Below, one piece after another: positions 18,138 through 27,630 of a stretch of DNA of 64,000 nt. Each line of letters opens with the position of its first letter. Position 1 is the first letter of the stretch. The stretch lies in the NCBI RefSeq assembly GCF_022354825.1, contig NZ_CP031168.1, positions 2,853,501 to 2,917,500 of the forward strand, read 5' to 3'. Made by a program: the position numbers and the translations under genes. This DNA comes from Paenibacillus sp. H1-7. Its GTDB lineage: Bacteria; Bacillota; Bacilli; Paenibacillales; NBRC-103111. The notes beneath the pieces are model-generated. The model worked only from the letters and a program-made list of their open reading frames with translations, was not told the DNA's origin and made no database searches.

Positions 18138-18166
18138 ATTATATAACCTAAGGGTTAACGAATCAA
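18138..18166 (-). promoter_or_regulatory. Promoter of the ArsR-type regulator
   Basis: On the minus strand TTGATT (18161-18166) and TATAAT (18138-18143) are separated by exactly 17 bases. The -35 box lies inside the palindrome at 18163-18178. Confidence 0.6.
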
Positions 18167-18178
18167 CTTTTTAGTTGA
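18163..18178. promoter_or_regulatory. Palindromic operator shared by divergent promoters
   Basis: TCAACT and AGTTGA are perfect inverted repeats separated by TTTT. The palindrome overlaps the -35 boxes of both the regulator promoter and the glycosidase promoter, so one bound ArsR-type dimer could silence both genes. Confidence 0.6.
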
Positions 18179-18203
18179 CAATAAGCGTTCTATCTCATAA
18201 TAT
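18175..18203 (+). promoter_or_regulatory. Promoter of the GH2 glycosidase gene
   Basis: A consensus TTGACA (18175-18180) and TAATAT (18198-18203) are 17 bases apart. The first bases of the -35 box lie in the shared palindrome. Confidence 0.7.
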
Positions 18204-18260
18204 TAACTATTATATTATTATTATAACTTATAAATTAATTAAATGGGAGGACGTAAAGAT

Positions 18261-20036
18261 ATGAATGAAGCTCAACAATTGCCGCGCCCCGAATATCCGA
18301 GACCACAGCTCGTAAGGGAAGCATGGATGAATTTGAATGGAACGTGGGAGTTTGAGTTTGACGATAATCGTGTCGGGGACGGAGAACAGTGGGGTTCGGG
18401 TCTGAAGTCTTTCACGAGAACCATTCAAGTTCCGTTCGCTTATCAGAGCGAGCTCAGTTCTATCGGTGAGACCGGCTTTCATGATCTGGTCTGGTACCGG
18501 CGTGTCGTTACGATTCCGGCGGACTGGTCGGGTCAATCGATCATTTTGCACTTCGGTGCCGTTGATTATGCAGCCACGGTATGGGTGAACGGCAAACGGG
18601 TTGCTTTCCATGAAGGAGGCCATACTCCGTTTCAGGCCGACATTACGGCGGCTCTTGTACCCGATCAGAACGTGATCGTAGTCCGTGCGGAGGATTTTAG
18701 CCGCGATGTGACGCTTCCCCGGGGCAAGCAGTACTGGAAGGAGGATTCGGCTTCGATCTTTTACACGCGGACTACGGGCATTTGGCAAACCGTTTGGCTC
18801 GAGCCGCTTCATAAGGTACATATTGCGAAGCTGAAGTTCAAGCCGGATATCGATAAGAACGAGATTGAAATCCGGACGTTCCTGAATGAGGTCCCTGCAG
18901 CGGGAAGCAAGCTGGAGGCTAGAATCGACATCCGTTTCAAGGATGAATATACGACGAGTACGACTTTCGCGATACACCATAGGGAAGAAACAAGAGCGGT
19001 TAGGCTGCATGATTTTAACGATCATGGTTTGGGGAGATGGTGGTCGCCGCACAAGCCGAACTTGTACGATATTACGGTAACCTTATACGACAACGGCAAG
19101 CAGGTAGACCATGTGGAAAGCTACTTCGGGATGCGGAAGATTTCCGTTGAAGCAGGGCAAGTGATGCTTAACAACCGGGTCTTTTTCCAGCGGCTTGTGC
19201 TTGATCAAGGCTACTTTCCGGAAGGCATATTGACTGCTCCGACCGATGAGGCATTGCGGAAGGACATTGAACTGGCCAAAGCGATGGGCTTTAACGGCGC
19301 GCGCAAGCATCAGAAGATCGAGGATCCCCGATTCTTGTACTGGGCGGATAAGCTGGGATACATCGTATGGGGCGAAATGGCCAACGCCTACCAGTATTCC
19401 GAAGACTACGTACGGAAAGTGACGCAGGAGTGGCAGGAAGCGATAGAGCGGGATTACAACCATCCCTGCATCGTGACTTGGGTGCCGATTAACGAGAGCT
19501 GGGGCGTGCCGAATATTTTGGTCGACAAAAGACAGCAGCAGCATACGCTGGCGATGTACCATTTGACGAAGTCGTTGGACGATACCCGATTGGTTGTGAG
19601 CAACGACGGTTGGGAGCAAATGGATTCGGACCTCGTGACGATTCACGATTACGCATGGAGAAGGGACGACCTGACCGAACGGTATTCCACCTTGGAAAAG
19701 ACGATCGGAGGCAAGCCGCATCGGCGGGAGCTGTTAGTCGGAGGCACGGTGTATAAAGGGCAGCCGATCCTCGTAACCGAGTTCGGGGGTATTGCGTTTA
19801 AGAAGAGCCATTGGGAGGGCTGGGGCTACTCCGGAGCGGAGAACGAGGAGGACTTCGTACAGAAGCTGTCCGATGTCGTTGAGCCTTTCCTGCAATCTCC
19901 TCACGTGCAAGGGATTTGCTATACCCAACTCACCGACGTAGAGCAAGAAATCAACGGCTTGCTCACGTACGATCGTGAGCCGAAAGCGCCGTTGGAGAAA
20001 ATAAAGCAGATTATTGCGGGACCTGTAAAGTACTAG
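18261..20036 (+). CDS. Glycoside hydrolase family 2 enzyme
   Basis: This 591-residue enzyme has the GH2 layout: a sugar-binding jelly roll (about residues 10-170, starting PRPQLVREAWMNLNGTW), an immunoglobulin-like domain, and a TIM barrel from about residue 280. The acid/base is Glu412 in WVPINESWG and the nucleophile Glu507 in LVTEFGG. Family members include beta-galactosidases, beta-glucuronidases and beta-mannosidases; the compact size and absence of a signal peptide suggest a cytoplasmic exoglycosidase. The start is the ATG at 18261, because the in-frame ATG at 18243 overlaps the GGGAGG ribosome binding site. It is probably controlled by the divergent ArsR-type protein and ends at a terminator. 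Confidence 0.88.
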   Translation: MNEAQQLPRPEYPRPQLVREAWMNLNGTWEFEFDDNRVGDGEQWGSGLKSFTRTIQVPFAYQSELSSIGETGFHDLVWYRRVVTIPADWSGQSIILHFGAVDYAATVWVNGKRVAFHEGGHTPFQADITAALVPDQNVIVVRAEDFSRDVTLPRGKQYWKEDSASIFYTRTTGIWQTVWLEPLHKVHIAKLKFKPDIDKNEIEIRTFLNEVPAAGSKLEARIDIRFKDEYTTSTTFAIHHREETRAVRLHDFNDHGLGRWWSPHKPNLYDITVTLYDNGKQVDHVESYFGMRKISVEAGQVMLNNRVFFQRLVLDQGYFPEGILTAPTDEALRKDIELAKAMGFNGARKHQKIEDPRFLYWADKLGYIVWGEMANAYQYSEDYVRKVTQEWQEAIERDYNHPCIVTWVPINESWGVPNILVDKRQQQHTLAMYHLTKSLDDTRLVVSNDGWEQMDSDLVTIHDYAWRRDDLTERYSTLEKTIGGKPHRRELLVGGTVYKGQPILVTEFGGIAFKKSHWEGWGYSGAENEEDFVQKLSDVVEPFLQSPHVQGICYTQLTDVEQEINGLLTYDREPKAPLEKIKQIIAGPVKY

Positions 20037-20073
20037 GCCGTGATTCTGAGGTTGCATATTGTGTAAGGGTTAG

Positions 20074-20096
20074 GGCTGCGTAAGCAGCCTTTTTTC
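20074..20096 (+). terminator. Intrinsic terminator of the GH2 gene
   Basis: GGCTGC and GCAGCC pair around a GTAA loop and are followed by seven T residues, 37 bases after the stop. Confidence 0.8.
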
Positions 20097-20367
20097 ATTT
20101 ACTAATCCATAAGGAAGCAGCTCAAATCACAGAGCAGAGTAGACAAGAGAGGGAATGGGAGTTGGGTGGAGGAGTGTCAGCGTCGGCGTTTGAAGCTTGT
20201 GTTCCTAATGCGGCAAGCCTACCAATCAAAGGAACACGACTTCGACAGCGGCTGAAGGGAGGTGCCCCACCGGGGTACCCTTGCTGACCCGGTGAGGGAA
20301 GCGCCCCCCTCTAGGAAATACCCCTGCAGAGTTGGGAATAAGTTTCCTGTAAGCTTGGTAGCGGTCT

Positions 20368-20548
20368 ATCGGACAGAGAATCCGCTATTCCATGGAATGT
20401 GGCTACTTTTGCAGAGCGATCGGACAGAGAATCCGTTATTTGCTAATGTTTCATTCAAAAATAGTGTATTTTGGCGAAATAAAGGATCTCCAGTCCGATC
20501 GCCATAGAAAAAACACTATACTGGGTAAAATAACGGATCCACGGTCCG
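20368..20548. repeat. 181-bp palindromic intergenic element, copy C
   Basis: Two reverse modules (20368-20390, 20418-20441) and two forward modules (20477-20500, about 20528-20548) of the AAATAACGGAnnnnnnnTCCGATC family lie in the same order and at nearly the same spacing as copies A and D. Confidence 0.85.
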
Positions 20549-20605
20549 CAAGCTATTCAACCATGCTCTAGCATTCACGGAAACTCGGCTTGCTCAACAA
20601 GCTCA

Positions 20606-20630
20606 GGGCTGCTTTTGCAGCTCTTTTTTA
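20606..20630 (+). terminator. Second hairpin with T run
   Basis: GGGCTGC and GCAGCTC (one G-T pair) close a TTTT loop and are followed by six T residues. No gene ends nearby; it sits next to CTCAACAAGC at the edge of the repeat region and may insulate the operon starting at 20787. Confidence 0.55.
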
Positions 20631-20786
20631 TTTGTGTCAACAAAGGCCCGAACGATCCGCCGTGCCATTTACACGATTTTACAGACATGGACACGAAACC
20701 GACTTATAATAAATTATATAGGCTCACGAAACAATAGTTCATCGATCCGACCATGGAATCGTACTCTATACCTTGCGGGAGGTTGT

Positions 20787-22292
20787 ATGTACAATATTCT
20801 GATTGTAGACGATGAGAAAATCGAGAGGGAGGGCATCAAGCTGCTCATTCGGCAGTACGGCCTTCCATTTCATACGGCCGAAGCCGAGAATGGATTGAAA
20901 GCGCTTGACTATTTGCGGACCCATCCGGTCGATCTGCTGCTGACGGACATCAAGATGCCGTTCATGGACGGGATGACGCTGGCCGGAGAAGCAAGGAAGC
21001 TGGACGGCGCGCTGCAAATCATGTTTCTGTCGGCTTTTGGGGAGTTCCATTACGCCAAGCGGGCGATGCAGCTTCAGGCCGCCGATTATATTTTGAAGCC
21101 TGTGGAGATCCAGGAGTTCCTTCAAGTTATGCAAGCGGGAATCGGGCGGTGCGAGGAACGCCGGAGGCACTATTTGCTCGAGCTGCTGCATGGAGGCCCG
21201 CTCCTTACGCGCGGCATGATGAACGTGCCGGCTGTAGGCACAGTGCGGAAGGAGTTTCCCTATACGAGGCTTCTGCTGCTGGAGAGCCGAACCAAGTGCT
21301 TCGACAGTCGAAACGATGATGCCGAGCATATTGTGAAGCAGGCGGTATCGCTGTCCTGCGATTATATCAATTTGAACGAATACCAGAGCTTGCTGTTGTT
21401 CCACAACGAGCTTCACGAAGGGACAAACATGGAGCAGTTGACTGTACTGGGGCAACGGCTGCAGGATGAGCTGCGTGAGCTCCTTCATACGGAGTTTGAC
21501 GTTGTCTTCAGCAGCGGAAGGCTTTCGGAGCAGGGATTTCAGACGGAATGCAATGAGATGGAGAAGCTGCTGGAGGCGAAGTTTTTCTCGGAAAAGCCGC
21601 TTGTATTATGTACCGAGTCGCCGGGATCGGAGCGAAGCGGACCGACGGATGGCGTCGATGCACTGGTGGAGAGGATTCAGGCCGCATTGGAGCAGAAGGA
21701 GGCGGGACGCAGCCGTGAAGAGCTGGAGCGGTTGTTCGATATCTTGGAGAACAGCACCTCCTACTCGACTATTTATGTGAAGTATGTGGCGACTGTACTG
21801 GTCAAGCATATGGTGACCCATTTGCCGGGCTACGCCAAGGAATCGGTACAGGAAGTGGCGCAAAATATTTATCATTGCCACAATCTTGCCGAGCTGAAGG
21901 AGCTTCTGGCACGCTTCCTGGAGCATGGAGCCGTAACAGACTCGCCTGGCGATCCGAATATCAATCGGTCGGGAAGAAAGGACGTAGCCCTTGTACTCGA
22001 CTTCATCCATCAGCATTACCGGCATGACATCAGCCTGGAGCACATAGCGGAGCAAGTCTATTTGTCCCCGAGCTACTTAAGCTACTTGTTCAAGAAGGAA
22101 ACCGGGCTGAGCCTTGTGAAATACGTCACCCAGTACCGGATGGAAAAAGCGAAGCATTACCTGCGCAGCACGAACATGAAGATCGTCGATATCGGGCACG
22201 AGGTAGGCTATGCGAACGTATCCTATTTCGGCTCCCTGTTCAAAAATTATGCCGGCATGTCTCCCGCCCAATACAGGGAGGAGAGCTTATGA
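20787..22292 (+). CDS. AraC-type response regulator, YesN family
   Basis: This 501-residue regulator is the output half of a two-component system. The N-terminal receiver domain (residues 1-120) has the acidic pair at DDE, the phosphorylation site Asp54 (LTDIKMPFMDG) and the conserved Lys in YILKP. A poorly conserved middle part follows, and the last 100 residues are a double AraC helix-turn-helix ending with VGYANVSYFGSLFKNYAGMSP. The start is the ATG at 20787 behind GGGAGG; longer in-frame starts lack a ribosome binding site. It overlaps the kinase gene by four bases and probably activates the importer promoter near 24053. Confidence 0.9.
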   Translation: MYNILIVDDEKIEREGIKLLIRQYGLPFHTAEAENGLKALDYLRTHPVDLLLTDIKMPFMDGMTLAGEARKLDGALQIMFLSAFGEFHYAKRAMQLQAADYILKPVEIQEFLQVMQAGIGRCEERRRHYLLELLHGGPLLTRGMMNVPAVGTVRKEFPYTRLLLLESRTKCFDSRNDDAEHIVKQAVSLSCDYINLNEYQSLLLFHNELHEGTNMEQLTVLGQRLQDELRELLHTEFDVVFSSGRLSEQGFQTECNEMEKLLEAKFFSEKPLVLCTESPGSERSGPTDGVDALVERIQAALEQKEAGRSREELERLFDILENSTSYSTIYVKYVATVLVKHMVTHLPGYAKESVQEVAQNIYHCHNLAELKELLARFLEHGAVTDSPGDPNINRSGRKDVALVLDFIHQHYRHDISLEHIAEQVYLSPSYLSYLFKKETGLSLVKYVTQYRMEKAKHYLRSTNMKIVDIGHEVGYANVSYFGSLFKNYAGMSPAQYREESL

Positions 22293-24007
22293 GCCGCCTG
22301 CTTACCTATTTCATTCATTTGCGTCTGAAGCAGAAGCTTGTGCTAACATACATCGTGCTGACGTTTATTCCGATAAGCGCGCTGGGAGTGTATTCGTATC
22401 ACCAGTCCAACCAGTTTCTGCAGAGGCAGGCGATGCAAGGGATGAAGGATACGGCCGGGGTGCTGGCGGACAAGTTCAACTACAAGATCGGGAAGTACAA
22501 TAACGTTACGAATCTGATCGTATTCAACTCGGGACTTCAGCGCATCTTTGCGAACAAGTACCAGGATCTCGACAATTTGGCCTACGATTTGCGTCATGAC
22601 CTCGAACCGTTCTTCCAAATGATCATGACGCTGCATAAAGAAGTTGCCCAGCTGACCGTTTACTCACAAAACGACCTGCCGGAATACGGCGAATATATTC
22701 AATCGTACGACAGGGTACGGCAGACGGCCTGGTATCAAAGCTCTCTAAAGGCCAATGCCCCCGGATGGTACTATGAGCAGGGCGAGCTTCTGTTGACGCG
22801 CCCGTTTCCGCTCTTTTTTACGAATAGTAAATTCGTGCTGCTGACCATGAAGTTCCATTATGCCGATATTTTTCAAGACATTAATCCGCCTGATCTAAGG
22901 GATTACGGCATCGTCGTAGCGGATCCGGCCGGGAAGGTTATTTTCTCCAGGAAACCTGAATCCGGTGTTGATTTGGCGCCCAGGCTCGCCTCAGACGCCC
23001 CTTTGCAGGAAGGAATCGTATCGCTGGAAGGAACAGACCATTTTGTCATTCGAAGCGGCATGGAGCAGTCGCACTGGACGCTGTACTTTTACGCTCCGGT
23101 TGCTCAGGTATCGCCGGGCATGCTGCAGATCGTAGGCGCGACGATCGTCATTATTATGCTGTGCCTGGTCGTATTGATGGTTCTTATCGGTATCTTCTCC
23201 AATACACTGCTGAGGCAAATTCTAGTGCTGAACCGGACGATGCGCTCGGTAGGGGACGGGAATTGGGACGTCGCAGTGCCGGAAGGGACGAAGGACGAGA
23301 TCGGCGAGCTGGCTGTCCGGTTCGGCGATATGCTCCGCAAAATCAAGGAGCTCATCAACGAGGTGTACGATAACCGGCTGCGGCAAAAGGAGGCGGAGCT
23401 CAAAGTGCTTCAAACGCAAATCAATCCCCACTTTTTGTACAACAGCTTGTCCATTATTAACTGGAAGGCGCTTCATCTCGGCGCTCAAGATATTAGCCAC
23501 ATCGTCACGACCTTGTCCAAATTTTACCGGACGGCGCTCAATAAAGGAGAGTCCGTAACCTCGGTCAAGAGCGAGCTGGAAAATACGATGAGCTACACGG
23601 AAATTCAGCTGATCATGCACGATCACGGCTTCGATGTGGAATACCGCATCGACGAGAGGCTGCAATGCTGTCATACGTTGAACTTCATCCTGCAGCCGAT
23701 TGTGGAAAATGCTATCGAGCACGGCATCGACCAAAAGCCGGAGGGCCGTGGGAGGCTGCAGATTACGGGACAGCTGAAGGACGACGGCATCGAGTTCATA
23801 GTAGAGGATAACGGGCCGGGCATGAGCCGGGAAGTGCTGGAGTCGTTATTCGGAGCGGATGCAAGAGGATACGGCTTGAACAATGTGCACGACCGGATTC
23901 GTCTTTCCTTCGGCGAGCCTTACGGAGTTACGGCAGAGAGCACTGAGGGAACCGGTACGCGTATGCGTATTTGGCTGCCCCGGGATGTAAGGATCGTAAA
24001 ATCGTGA
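22289..24007 (+). CDS. Sensor histidine kinase, YesM family
   Basis: This 572-residue membrane kinase has a first transmembrane helix at about residues 16-36, an extracellular Cache-like sensor region, a second helix at about 278-302, a HAMP linker, the His_kinase motif QINPHFLYNSL with His381 as the phosphorylated residue, and an ATP-binding domain with VEDNGPGMS and GYGLNNV. Its ATG overlaps the stop of the response regulator gene, so the two are translationally coupled. In this family the sensor usually monitors an extracellular saccharide, often together with the importer encoded next door. Confidence 0.9.
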   Translation: MSRLLTYFIHLRLKQKLVLTYIVLTFIPISALGVYSYHQSNQFLQRQAMQGMKDTAGVLADKFNYKIGKYNNVTNLIVFNSGLQRIFANKYQDLDNLAYDLRHDLEPFFQMIMTLHKEVAQLTVYSQNDLPEYGEYIQSYDRVRQTAWYQSSLKANAPGWYYEQGELLLTRPFPLFFTNSKFVLLTMKFHYADIFQDINPPDLRDYGIVVADPAGKVIFSRKPESGVDLAPRLASDAPLQEGIVSLEGTDHFVIRSGMEQSHWTLYFYAPVAQVSPGMLQIVGATIVIIMLCLVVLMVLIGIFSNTLLRQILVLNRTMRSVGDGNWDVAVPEGTKDEIGELAVRFGDMLRKIKELINEVYDNRLRQKEAELKVLQTQINPHFLYNSLSIINWKALHLGAQDISHIVTTLSKFYRTALNKGESVTSVKSELENTMSYTEIQLIMHDHGFDVEYRIDERLQCCHTLNFILQPIVENAIEHGIDQKPEGRGRLQITGQLKDDGIEFIVEDNGPGMSREVLESLFGADARGYGLNNVHDRIRLSFGEPYGVTAESTEGTGTRMRIWLPRDVRIVKS

Positions 24008-24052
24008 TGCGTTTCCAAAAAATCTGATAATTCCTCCAGCGTTCCGTTCCTG

Positions 24053-24085
24053 TATAGTAAAGATAGCAAAATGAAAGCGCAAACA
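24053..24085 (+). promoter_or_regulatory. Probable importer promoter with cre-like site
   Basis: TATAGT (24053-24058) has no good -35, which fits activation by the neighbouring AraC-type regulator. TGAAAGCGCAAACA (24072-24085) matches the CcpA cre consensus with one clear mismatch and lies just after the expected start point, where CcpA would block transcription. Confidence 0.45.
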
Positions 24086-24137
24086 ATAGGGGGAGGAGGT
24101 TCTAGCTTGCGATCCTCATACTGAAGGAGGCGATGCG

Positions 24138-25097
24138 GTGAAAACGACGGTGGAGCTCGGCAAGACGATGCACGAAGCCTTGCCGCTTCGCGCATCCCGG
24201 TGGCGGCGGTGGAAGGCGCATCAAGCGCTGCTTTGCATGCTGGTGCCCGGCTTGCTCTATTTTATCATCTTTCATTATATCCCGATGCTCGGCGCCGTGA
24301 TTGCGTTCAAGGATTTCAAAATTCTCGGCGGCATCAGCGCGAGCCCCTGGGTCGGGATGAAGCATTTTGACAAAGCGTTCTCGGATCCCTATTTTTACAC
24401 GGTGCTTCGCAACTCGATTCTGATCAGCTTCTATAAGCTGCTGTTCGGGTTTCCGGTGCCGATATTATTCGCGCTGCTGATGAACGAAATTCGTCATATT
24501 CATTTCAAAAAAGTGGCGCAGACGGTATCCTATCTTCCGCATTTCATATCGTGGGTCGTGCTTTCCGGTATTTTCATTAGTATATTCTCGCTGGACGGAG
24601 CGGTGAACGGACTGCTGAAGCTGGCAGGTTTGGAGCCTGTCCTGTTCATGGCTGACGAGCGGTATTTCCGGTCCATTCTGGTCATTACCGACATTTTCCA
24701 AAGCTTCGGCTGGGAGTCCATCATTTATTTTGCGGCTATCGCCGGCATCTCCCAGGAGATGTATGATGCAGCCGTTATCGACGGCGCAAGCCGGACGCAG
24801 CGGATCATGAACATTACGATCCCCATGCTGCTTCCGACCATCTGCATTTTACTCGTGCTGCGGATGGCCCATGTGCTCGATGCCGGCTTCGACCAAATTT
24901 TCAACATGTACAGTGCCAAGGTGTACGAGGTATCGGACATTATCGACACGTATGTGTACCGGAAAGGACTTATCGATGCCAATTACAGCTACTCTACGGC
25001 GGTCGGGCTTTTCAAGTCGGTCGTTGCCTTAGTGCTCATTGTCGTCGTGAATAAGGTGGTCGGCCTGATGGGAGGGAAGGAGCACACGCTATGGTGA
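24138..25097 (+). CDS. Sugar ABC transporter permease, LplB type
   Basis: This 319-residue channel protein starts with GTG behind GAAGGAGG. Its basic N terminus, first membrane helix at about 32-52 followed by YIPMLGAVIAFKDF, and the loop YDAAVIDGASRTQRI (EAA equivalent, about residues 213-227) are typical of the LplB group, which imports complex oligosaccharides such as polygalacturonan or rhamnogalacturonan fragments. It heads an operon with a YtcP-type permease and a binding lipoprotein under the two-component system just upstream. Its substrate is not known. Confidence 0.9.
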   Translation: MKTTVELGKTMHEALPLRASRWRRWKAHQALLCMLVPGLLYFIIFHYIPMLGAVIAFKDFKILGGISASPWVGMKHFDKAFSDPYFYTVLRNSILISFYKLLFGFPVPILFALLMNEIRHIHFKKVAQTVSYLPHFISWVVLSGIFISIFSLDGAVNGLLKLAGLEPVLFMADERYFRSILVITDIFQSFGWESIIYFAAIAGISQEMYDAAVIDGASRTQRIMNITIPMLLPTICILLVLRMAHVLDAGFDQIFNMYSAKVYEVSDIIDTYVYRKGLIDANYSYSTAVGLFKSVVALVLIVVVNKVVGLMGGKEHTLW

Positions 25098-25978
25098 AGA
25101 CGGCTAAACCGGTTGCCGAGAGGCTGTTCGATACGTTCCTGTATGTGACGGTTATCTTGATCATGTTCATTACGCTGTTCCCTTTTTGGAATCAGGTGGT
25201 CATCTCGCTCAGCCCCGGCAGCGCGGCTTTTTCCACCGGAGTGCAGCTGTGGCCAACGAAGGTGTCTTTCGACAGCTACATCATGGCCTTCAAATATAAG
25301 TCGCTGTGGACCGGATTCGCCAACTCCGGCATCCGTATGGTGCTTGGGGTCGCGCTGGGCTTGACCCTGACCGCATTGTTCGCCTACCCGCTGTCCAAGA
25401 AAGGGCTGCCTCTCAACGCCTTTCTGACCGCTTTCATCTTGTTTACGATGCTGTTCAAGGGCGGCTTGATTCCGAACTACATCTTGATCAAATCGCTCGG
25501 GCTGTACAACTCGATGTGGGCGCTTATTTTGCCCGGCGCCATCAGTGCCTTCAATGTGCTCATCATGCGCAATTTTTTCAAATCGATTCCCGAAGGGCTG
25601 GAGGAATCCGCGAAGGTCGACGGGGCAGGATATTTTCTTATTTTCTGGAAGATTGTCCTTCCGTTATCCACGCCGGTGCTGGCAACCGTTGCCTTATGGG
25701 TGGCGGTCGGTCACTGGAACGCCTGGTTCGACAGCTTGATCTATATATCGGATCCGAACAAACAGGTGCTGCAGGTCGTGCTTCGCAAAATTATCGTCGA
25801 CAACAACATGGATGAGCTGAATGCCATGCTGTACCGGACGGATCAGTCCGGCGTCTTCTCGGGCCGGCAGCTGCAAGCGACGATGATCATGATGTCGATC
25901 ATTCCGATGCTGATTATTTACCCGTTCGTTCAGAAATATTTTGTCAAAGGGATCATGATCGGCGCAATGAAAGGATAG
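25091..25978 (+). CDS. Sugar ABC transporter permease, YtcP type
   Basis: This 295-residue partner of the LplB-type permease overlaps it by seven bases. It shows the start pattern of the group (FPFWNQVVISLSPG near residue 36), six membrane helices, the EAA loop LEESAKVDGAGYFLIFWKI (about residues 175-193) and the characteristic ending FVKGIMIGAMKG. The overlap implies coupled synthesis of the two channel subunits. Confidence 0.92.
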   Translation: MVKTAKPVAERLFDTFLYVTVILIMFITLFPFWNQVVISLSPGSAAFSTGVQLWPTKVSFDSYIMAFKYKSLWTGFANSGIRMVLGVALGLTLTALFAYPLSKKGLPLNAFLTAFILFTMLFKGGLIPNYILIKSLGLYNSMWALILPGAISAFNVLIMRNFFKSIPEGLEESAKVDGAGYFLIFWKIVLPLSTPVLATVALWVAVGHWNAWFDSLIYISDPNKQVLQVVLRKIIVDNNMDELNAMLYRTDQSGVFSGRQLQATMIMMSIIPMLIIYPFVQKYFVKGIMIGAMKG

Positions 25979-25997
25979 CTTATAAGGAGGCTTGTAT

Positions 25998-27584
25998 ATG
26001 AGAAGAAAACGGGTAGCCGCCTCGCTAAGCAGTGCGATATTGCTGACGGCCTTGATAGGCTGCAGCACTTCAGAAAGTCCGCCCCCTGTACCATCCGCCG
26101 ACGCAGGCACAACCAATAAGAAAATGAAGCTTACCTTCCTGAGCGCCAACTATGACAAGGTGACGCCGAACGGATACGCCAACAACCAAATCAAAGAAAA
26201 ATTCAACGTCGATATCGATATTCTGCCGATCCCCAATGATGCCAACGCGAGAAAGGACGCCATTCTGCTCAAAATCGCCTCCGGCGAAATACCGGATACG
26301 TGGGCCGACATGCCGTTTACGGCTTACAACAAGCTCGTGGATCAAGGAGCGGTAGCCGAAATTCCGCAGGAGATGCTGGAAAAGTATGCCCCCAAATATA
26401 TGGCGTGGCTGAAAAAGCATCTGGGCAGCGACCCGTTCTTATATACGCGCCGAGGCGGCAAAAACTACTCGCTGCCGATCGTCTGGAGCCTCGGGCCGAC
26501 GTGGCAGGTGCTCGGCATTCGCCAGGATTGGCTGGAGAAGACGGGCATCGCCAAAGCGCCGGATACGCTGGATGAACTGGAGGTCATGCTGCGCAAATTC
26601 AGAAACGACGATCCGGATGGCAACGGTAAAAAGGACACGTACGGCTGGACGGTGAAGAGCGAAGCGATTGAGAATCTGTTCTCGCCGATCTTCGGGGCGT
26701 TCGATGTGTATCCGGGCGCTTTCGTCGAGCGGGGAGGCAAGCTCGTCCGCGGCGAAGTAGAGCCTGGGGCCAAGGAAGCTCTGACTTTGCTGAACAAATG
26801 GTATAAGGAAGACCTGTTAGACCCGGAATTTGTGCTGAACAAGCAGAAAAATGTGGAGGATAAGGTCATTTCCGAGAAAATCGGCATGGTGCAGGACGCC
26901 TGGTATAAATTCATTCCGAGAGACGCTTTCAATTCCGGCATCTTTTACGAGAAGACGAAAGAGAACAACCCGAATGCCAAATGGACCACCATCTCGGGAC
27001 CGAAGGGCCCTGCAGGGAAACTCGGCATTACGCAGCGCAATCCGATTCCGAGCTCGGGCGTACAGTTCGGCGTGCAAATGGCCAAGGACCCCGACAAGAT
27101 GATCCGTTACATTCAAATTTGGGAGGAACGGTCCTTTAACCCTGAATTTTACGAAAAGCTCGTGTACGGAGAGAAAGGCAAAACCTACAAAATCAATGCC
27201 GACGGCGACTTAGAGTATATCCCTCCTTACGACAAAGAAGAGGAACGAATCAAATTCGGCATCGGCGATCAATACGGCACGTCCTTCAACGATTACGATT
27301 TGCAGGCTCCGTACATGACGAAGAGCAAGCTGATGACGATCCGTAAACAAGCCGAGAGCGTGGCCAAAGGGGAATACGACATCTTGAGCCCCGTGGAGCT
27401 GCCGGTCTATTACGAAAATAAAGACCGTCTCGACCAATTGACGATCAAGAACTTTGTCGACTTCGTCACCGGCAAGCGCCCGATTTCGCAGTTCAACGAT
27501 TTCGTGGATGAATGGAACAAATCCGGCGGCTCCAAGGTCATGGAGGAAGCGCAAAAGGAATACGAGAAGATGAAGAAAAAATAA
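25998..27584 (+). CDS. Sugar-binding lipoprotein of the LplB/YtcP importer
   Basis: This 528-residue lipoprotein begins with a basic signal sequence and a lipobox (TALIGC), then a Ser/Pro/Thr-rich linker. The mature part has DPDGNGKKDTYGWT near residue 208, a calcium-binding-like loop common in LplA-type binding proteins. The start is the ATG at 25998, seven bases after AAGGAGG; an in-frame TTG at 25992 is too close to that site. It is the third gene of the importer operon and should deliver an oligosaccharide to the two permeases. Confidence 0.88.
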   Translation: MRRKRVAASLSSAILLTALIGCSTSESPPPVPSADAGTTNKKMKLTFLSANYDKVTPNGYANNQIKEKFNVDIDILPIPNDANARKDAILLKIASGEIPDTWADMPFTAYNKLVDQGAVAEIPQEMLEKYAPKYMAWLKKHLGSDPFLYTRRGGKNYSLPIVWSLGPTWQVLGIRQDWLEKTGIAKAPDTLDELEVMLRKFRNDDPDGNGKKDTYGWTVKSEAIENLFSPIFGAFDVYPGAFVERGGKLVRGEVEPGAKEALTLLNKWYKEDLLDPEFVLNKQKNVEDKVISEKIGMVQDAWYKFIPRDAFNSGIFYEKTKENNPNAKWTTISGPKGPAGKLGITQRNPIPSSGVQFGVQMAKDPDKMIRYIQIWEERSFNPEFYEKLVYGEKGKTYKINADGDLEYIPPYDKEEERIKFGIGDQYGTSFNDYDLQAPYMTKSKLMTIRKQAESVAKGEYDILSPVELPVYYENKDRLDQLTIKNFVDFVTGKRPISQFNDFVDEWNKSGGSKVMEEAQKEYEKMKKK

Positions 27585-27630
27585 TCCGTCCGTCCATTCG
27601 TTCGGAGAATGAAAAGGAAGGGATCCATGC

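Larger units (their letters stand above)
20037..20786. other. Intergenic region with two terminators and repeat element
   Basis: No gene is supported in these 750 bases. They hold the GH2 terminator (20074-20096), a GC-rich block GGTGCCCCACCGGGGTACC near 20262, repeat copy C (20368-20548), a second hairpin with T run (20606-20630), and a TATAAT at 20705-20710 that may belong to the promoter of the two-component system. Confidence 0.65.
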
